In this document: piece by piece, positions 5,729 through 7,471 of the stretch
Layout: the number at the start of each line of letters is the position of its first letter
Numbering within the stretch: position 1 is the stretch's first letter
Translations under genes and position numbers: made by a program
Source of the DNA: Nostoc cf. edaphicum LEGE 07299
GTDB taxonomy: Bacteria > Cyanobacteriota > Cyanobacteriia > Cyanobacteriales > Nostocaceae
Reading direction: 5' to 3'
Length of the DNA stretch: 7,471 bases
Assembly: GCF_015207245.1 (NCBI RefSeq)
Contig: NZ_JADEXF010000141.1
Span: forward strand, 1 to 7,471
Notes under the pieces: model-generated
What the model saw: only the letters and a program-made list of their open reading frames with translations
Told to the model about the DNA's origin: nothing
Databases searched by the model: none

Positions 5729-5743
5729 TCCTGCCAAAATTAA
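5681..5743. repeat. Perfect 14-bp inverted repeat around the 3' end of gdx
   Basis: TTAATTTTGGCAGG (5681-5694) inside the gdx coding sequence is the exact reverse complement of CCTGCCAAAATTAA (5730-5743), which begins two bases after the stop codon. The 35 bases between hold the last codons. The long loop and the missing T-run make it a poor classical terminator. It could still form a 3' stem that protects or ends the gdx mRNA, or be a trace of an inverted duplication. Confidence 0.8.
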
Positions 5744-5758
5744 ACCTAACTTTTCCTG

Positions 5759-5902
5759 TTATCTTTTTGTAGAGCTATCATTTATTATGCACATATCCCG
5801 AAACACTATTCTCTCGTGATTTATTACCAGTGAACTACCCTGTTTCCCATGCTTAGATTTGAACTTAGGAAATCCAGCACGTTTCTCAAAAAAGTTTTTA
5901 TT
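5759..5902 (-). pseudogene. Short remnant of a TnpB-like (IS200/IS605-type) gene
   Basis: The minus strand reads FFEKRAGFPKFKSKHGKQ at about 5893-5840, closely resembling the N-terminal region of TnpB proteins from cyanobacterial IS200/IS605 elements, where a phrase like F-F-x-K-R-x-G-F-P-K-F-K-S-K is typical. The frame continues without clear similarity to TAA at 5761-5759. Neither the start of TnpB nor its RuvC-like catalytic part is present, so this is only a decayed fragment. The flank 5903-6036 has no gene that I can see. Confidence 0.55.
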
Positions 5903-6036
5903 CAGTAAATTTAAACAAATGTATGTCCCTAACTTTACTGAGTTTGATTCCAGAATTTACACAGAATGAGGGTTGAACCATCATTTGAGTAATCATAAGC
6001 TGTATGTCTCGTTTAATTTAGCGGACTGGCGGTATT

Positions 6037-7140
6037 TTAACAAACATCCCCATACTGGTTTTTGTCCTCAGCTAAGTCAATTATAGGAGTTGGTAGTCTT
6101 GAAATAGTTAACTGTAACGCTTGCATTTGAGGAAAATCACGCTTAATAATTTCGATAGCTTTTCTTTGACTCTCTTGATTTTTAACGATCAGTTGTGCAG
6201 TGCCATCCCCCTGAGAACCTACGCCTTTTCCTCCGAAGATATAAGGCTTAAGTGGCTCGTGATGGAGAAGCAGATGCAGCTTTTTTGCAGTTAATTGATC
6301 GGGACAAGCCGGAACTACGTAACGATCAAATTCCGCTTGGGCTTTTGTCATTAAAGCTCCAAGAAGTTGGGCATCTCCGAGTTGTATTGCTTCAACTGCT
6401 GCTTGGGTAATTTCAGAGCTAATAGAACCAAAATATTTTTGGACATTTTGCTCTATTGAATTAGTAGCCAAAGGATAACACTGATTCAATCGTCTTAGTA
6501 TTTCTTGTGTGTTTTTGCTACCGCCGAGATCGACAATCACAAAAAACAAATCCTCACTCACTTTCAATTCAAGTAGGTCGATTTTTTCACCATCAAATAT
6601 CATCAATATTGGGCGATTTCCATAAGCACAAGCCTGATCCATACGGCCACAAAGGCTAGGAGTGGTTCTTTCTCCCAGATAGGCAAACTCCATTTCTGAA
6701 CGAATTGTCATCTTCAAGTCATACACACGATTAAAAGACCGAGCAATGAGAACACAAAAGGCAGCACTCGAAGATAATCCCTTTTGGATGGGTAAGTCGG
6801 TTAGATAATTATCAACCTCAAGTCCGCCAACACCATAGTGAGTCAGAAATTGATAAGCTGTACCAGCAGCATAACTAAAAAAACCACCCTTTGCTGCTAT
6901 GCATTTAAGGGTATTAGATTCCATAGGTAATCTCAACGGTTCATAACTCCTGCCATCATTGAGAGAAGTACGAATAATTAATTCAGTAGAATTAGGTTTG
7001 ACCGAGGCATAAATTCCTTGATTAGTACCAACAATTAAGGTGTAGCCCTTTTCGATAAGAGGATTAACACTGCGATATTCTCCTGCCCAATCGCTGTGTT
7101 CTCCAAACAAACAAAGACGGCCTGGAACAAAAATTCTCAT
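6037..7140 (-). CDS. GHMP-family sugar kinase (galactokinase-like)
   Basis: A 367-residue soluble protein. GHMP kinases phosphorylate small substrates with ATP. Motif 1 is PGRLCLFGEHSDW (residues 6-18), matching the galactokinase-type GR-x3-x-GEH-x-D. Motif 2 is GLSSSAA (121-127), the ATP phosphate-binding loop. Asp169 in CGRMDQA (165-171) is the expected catalytic base. Motif 3 is GGKGVGSQGDGTAQ (303-316). Length and motif set are complete, so it is probably active. Motif 1 has Ser-Asp-Trp where galactokinase has Thr-Asp-Tyr, and the rest does not look like classical GalK, so the sugar (galactose, or another hexose, uronic acid or heptose) cannot be fixed. The start is supported by AGGAAA nine to fourteen bases upstream (minus strand 7152-7147, six bases from the ATG). 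No neighbour gene in the window points to a pathway. Confidence 0.9.
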   Translation of the reverse strand: MRIFVPGRLCLFGEHSDWAGEYRSVNPLIEKGYTLIVGTNQGIYASVKPNSTELIIRTSLNDGRSYEPLRLPMESNTLKCIAAKGGFFSYAAGTAYQFLTHYGVGGLEVDNYLTDLPIQKGLSSSAAFCVLIARSFNRVYDLKMTIRSEMEFAYLGERTTPSLCGRMDQACAYGNRPILMIFDGEKIDLLELKVSEDLFFVIVDLGGSKNTQEILRRLNQCYPLATNSIEQNVQKYFGSISSEITQAAVEAIQLGDAQLLGALMTKAQAEFDRYVVPACPDQLTAKKLHLLLHHEPLKPYIFGGKGVGSQGDGTAQLIVKNQESQRKAIEIIKRDFPQMQALQLTISRLPTPIIDLAEDKNQYGDVC

Positions 7141-7167
7141 TTTAAGTTTCCTGTTCTTAATCGAGGT

Positions 7168-7196
7168 ATATTATTGCGATTGACTTGAATAAACAA
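7168..7196 (-). promoter_or_regulatory. Candidate promoter of the GHMP kinase gene
   Basis: On the minus strand, TTGTTT (7196-7191) and TAATAT (7173-7168) are separated by exactly 17 bases and lie upstream of the ribosome site AGGAAA (7152-7147). The expected start of the transcript is near 7161, giving a leader of about 20 bases. Both hexamers are only partial matches to the sigma-70 consensus. Confidence 0.3.
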
Positions 7197-7471
7197 CATA
7201 TCATTCATCTGTTTGGGCTAACGGGCACAGAAGGTAATCACGGTGAAGATGTTAAATAGTATTACTTTTATCTTGACAATACGCCCACCCATTCCTACAT
7301 GAAATGCTTGTTGTACAAGTATCCCCAACAAGCATTTCCCTACACGTAACTGGTACAAAAAGATCAGCGCCGAAGTAAATTTGAGCTATTTGATACGGGC
7401 ATCTTTGCTGAGAGGATGTTTTAAAAGTGGTTGGCTGTGATTTTAATCGAATGATTACCCCCCTTAATCCC
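7197..7471. other. Non-coding right flank
   Basis: About 275 bases with no supported gene on either strand. It contains one perfect palindrome (listed separately). The right end (about 7400-7471) has the look of repeat or insertion-sequence flanking DNA common in cyanobacteria (GAGAGGATGTTTTAAAAG near 7410), but I cannot assign it to an element from this window. Confidence 0.4.
7301..7338. repeat. Perfect 13-bp palindrome flanked by direct repeats
   Basis: GAAATGCTTGTTG (7301-7313) and CAACAAGCATTTC (7326-7338) pair perfectly around a 12-base loop. CCTACA occurs just before it (7294-7299) and directly after it (7339-7344). No T-run follows on either strand, so a terminator is unlikely. The arrangement looks like a small palindromic repeat element with a short target duplication. 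Confidence 0.7.

Overview
The window looks like chromosomal DNA from a cyanobacterium, most likely filamentous. It is AT-rich and holds eight copies of the HIP1 octamer GCGATCGC (at 743, 825, 1102, 2086, 2846, 4052, 4181 and 5120), where about 0.1 would be expected by chance. The genes also have a cyanobacterial character.

Left half (1-3800), minus strand: a three-gene, probably co-transcribed cluster. In transcription order it encodes (i) a 434-residue protein with two HMA_2-like domains, a hydrophobic hairpin and a Thr-rich 18-residue tandem repeat; (ii) a soluble 275-residue protein with two more HMA_2-like domains; and (iii) a P1B-type (heavy-metal class) ATPase with a fifth such domain at its N-terminus, cut by the left window edge. 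These domains have no CxxC. Four of the five carry a His followed by an arginine motif of the form GRVRFR/GRIRF. The ATPase has F-A-T where metal-transporting P1B ATPases carry CPC in the membrane helix. A P1B ATPase lacking classical metal ligands together with arginine-motif accessory proteins resembles what I recall of ferrosome (fez) operons, but this is a hypothesis. Just upstream lies a three-unit PHO-box-like array (3769-3798), suggesting phosphate-starvation control. Phosphate control would be striking, because ferrosomes were described as iron- and phosphorus-rich.

Middle (3800-5400): a roughly 600-base stretch without a convincing gene, containing a possible decayed reading frame and a strong 16-bp palindrome. 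It is followed by a plus-strand gene for an unrecognised six-helix membrane protein, then a remnant of a GNAT acetyltransferase C-terminus on the minus strand.

Right part (5400-7471): a plus-strand gdx gene (guanidinium exporter, SMR family) whose 3' end is enclosed by a perfect 14-bp inverted repeat; a short remnant of a TnpB-like gene; a minus-strand GHMP sugar kinase with an intact set of motifs; and about 300 non-coding bases with a perfect 13-bp palindrome flanked by direct repeats. The four gene groups do not obviously form one pathway. The coherent system is the ATPase/HMA_2 cluster; the gene remnants and palindromes suggest the rest is a rearranged region.
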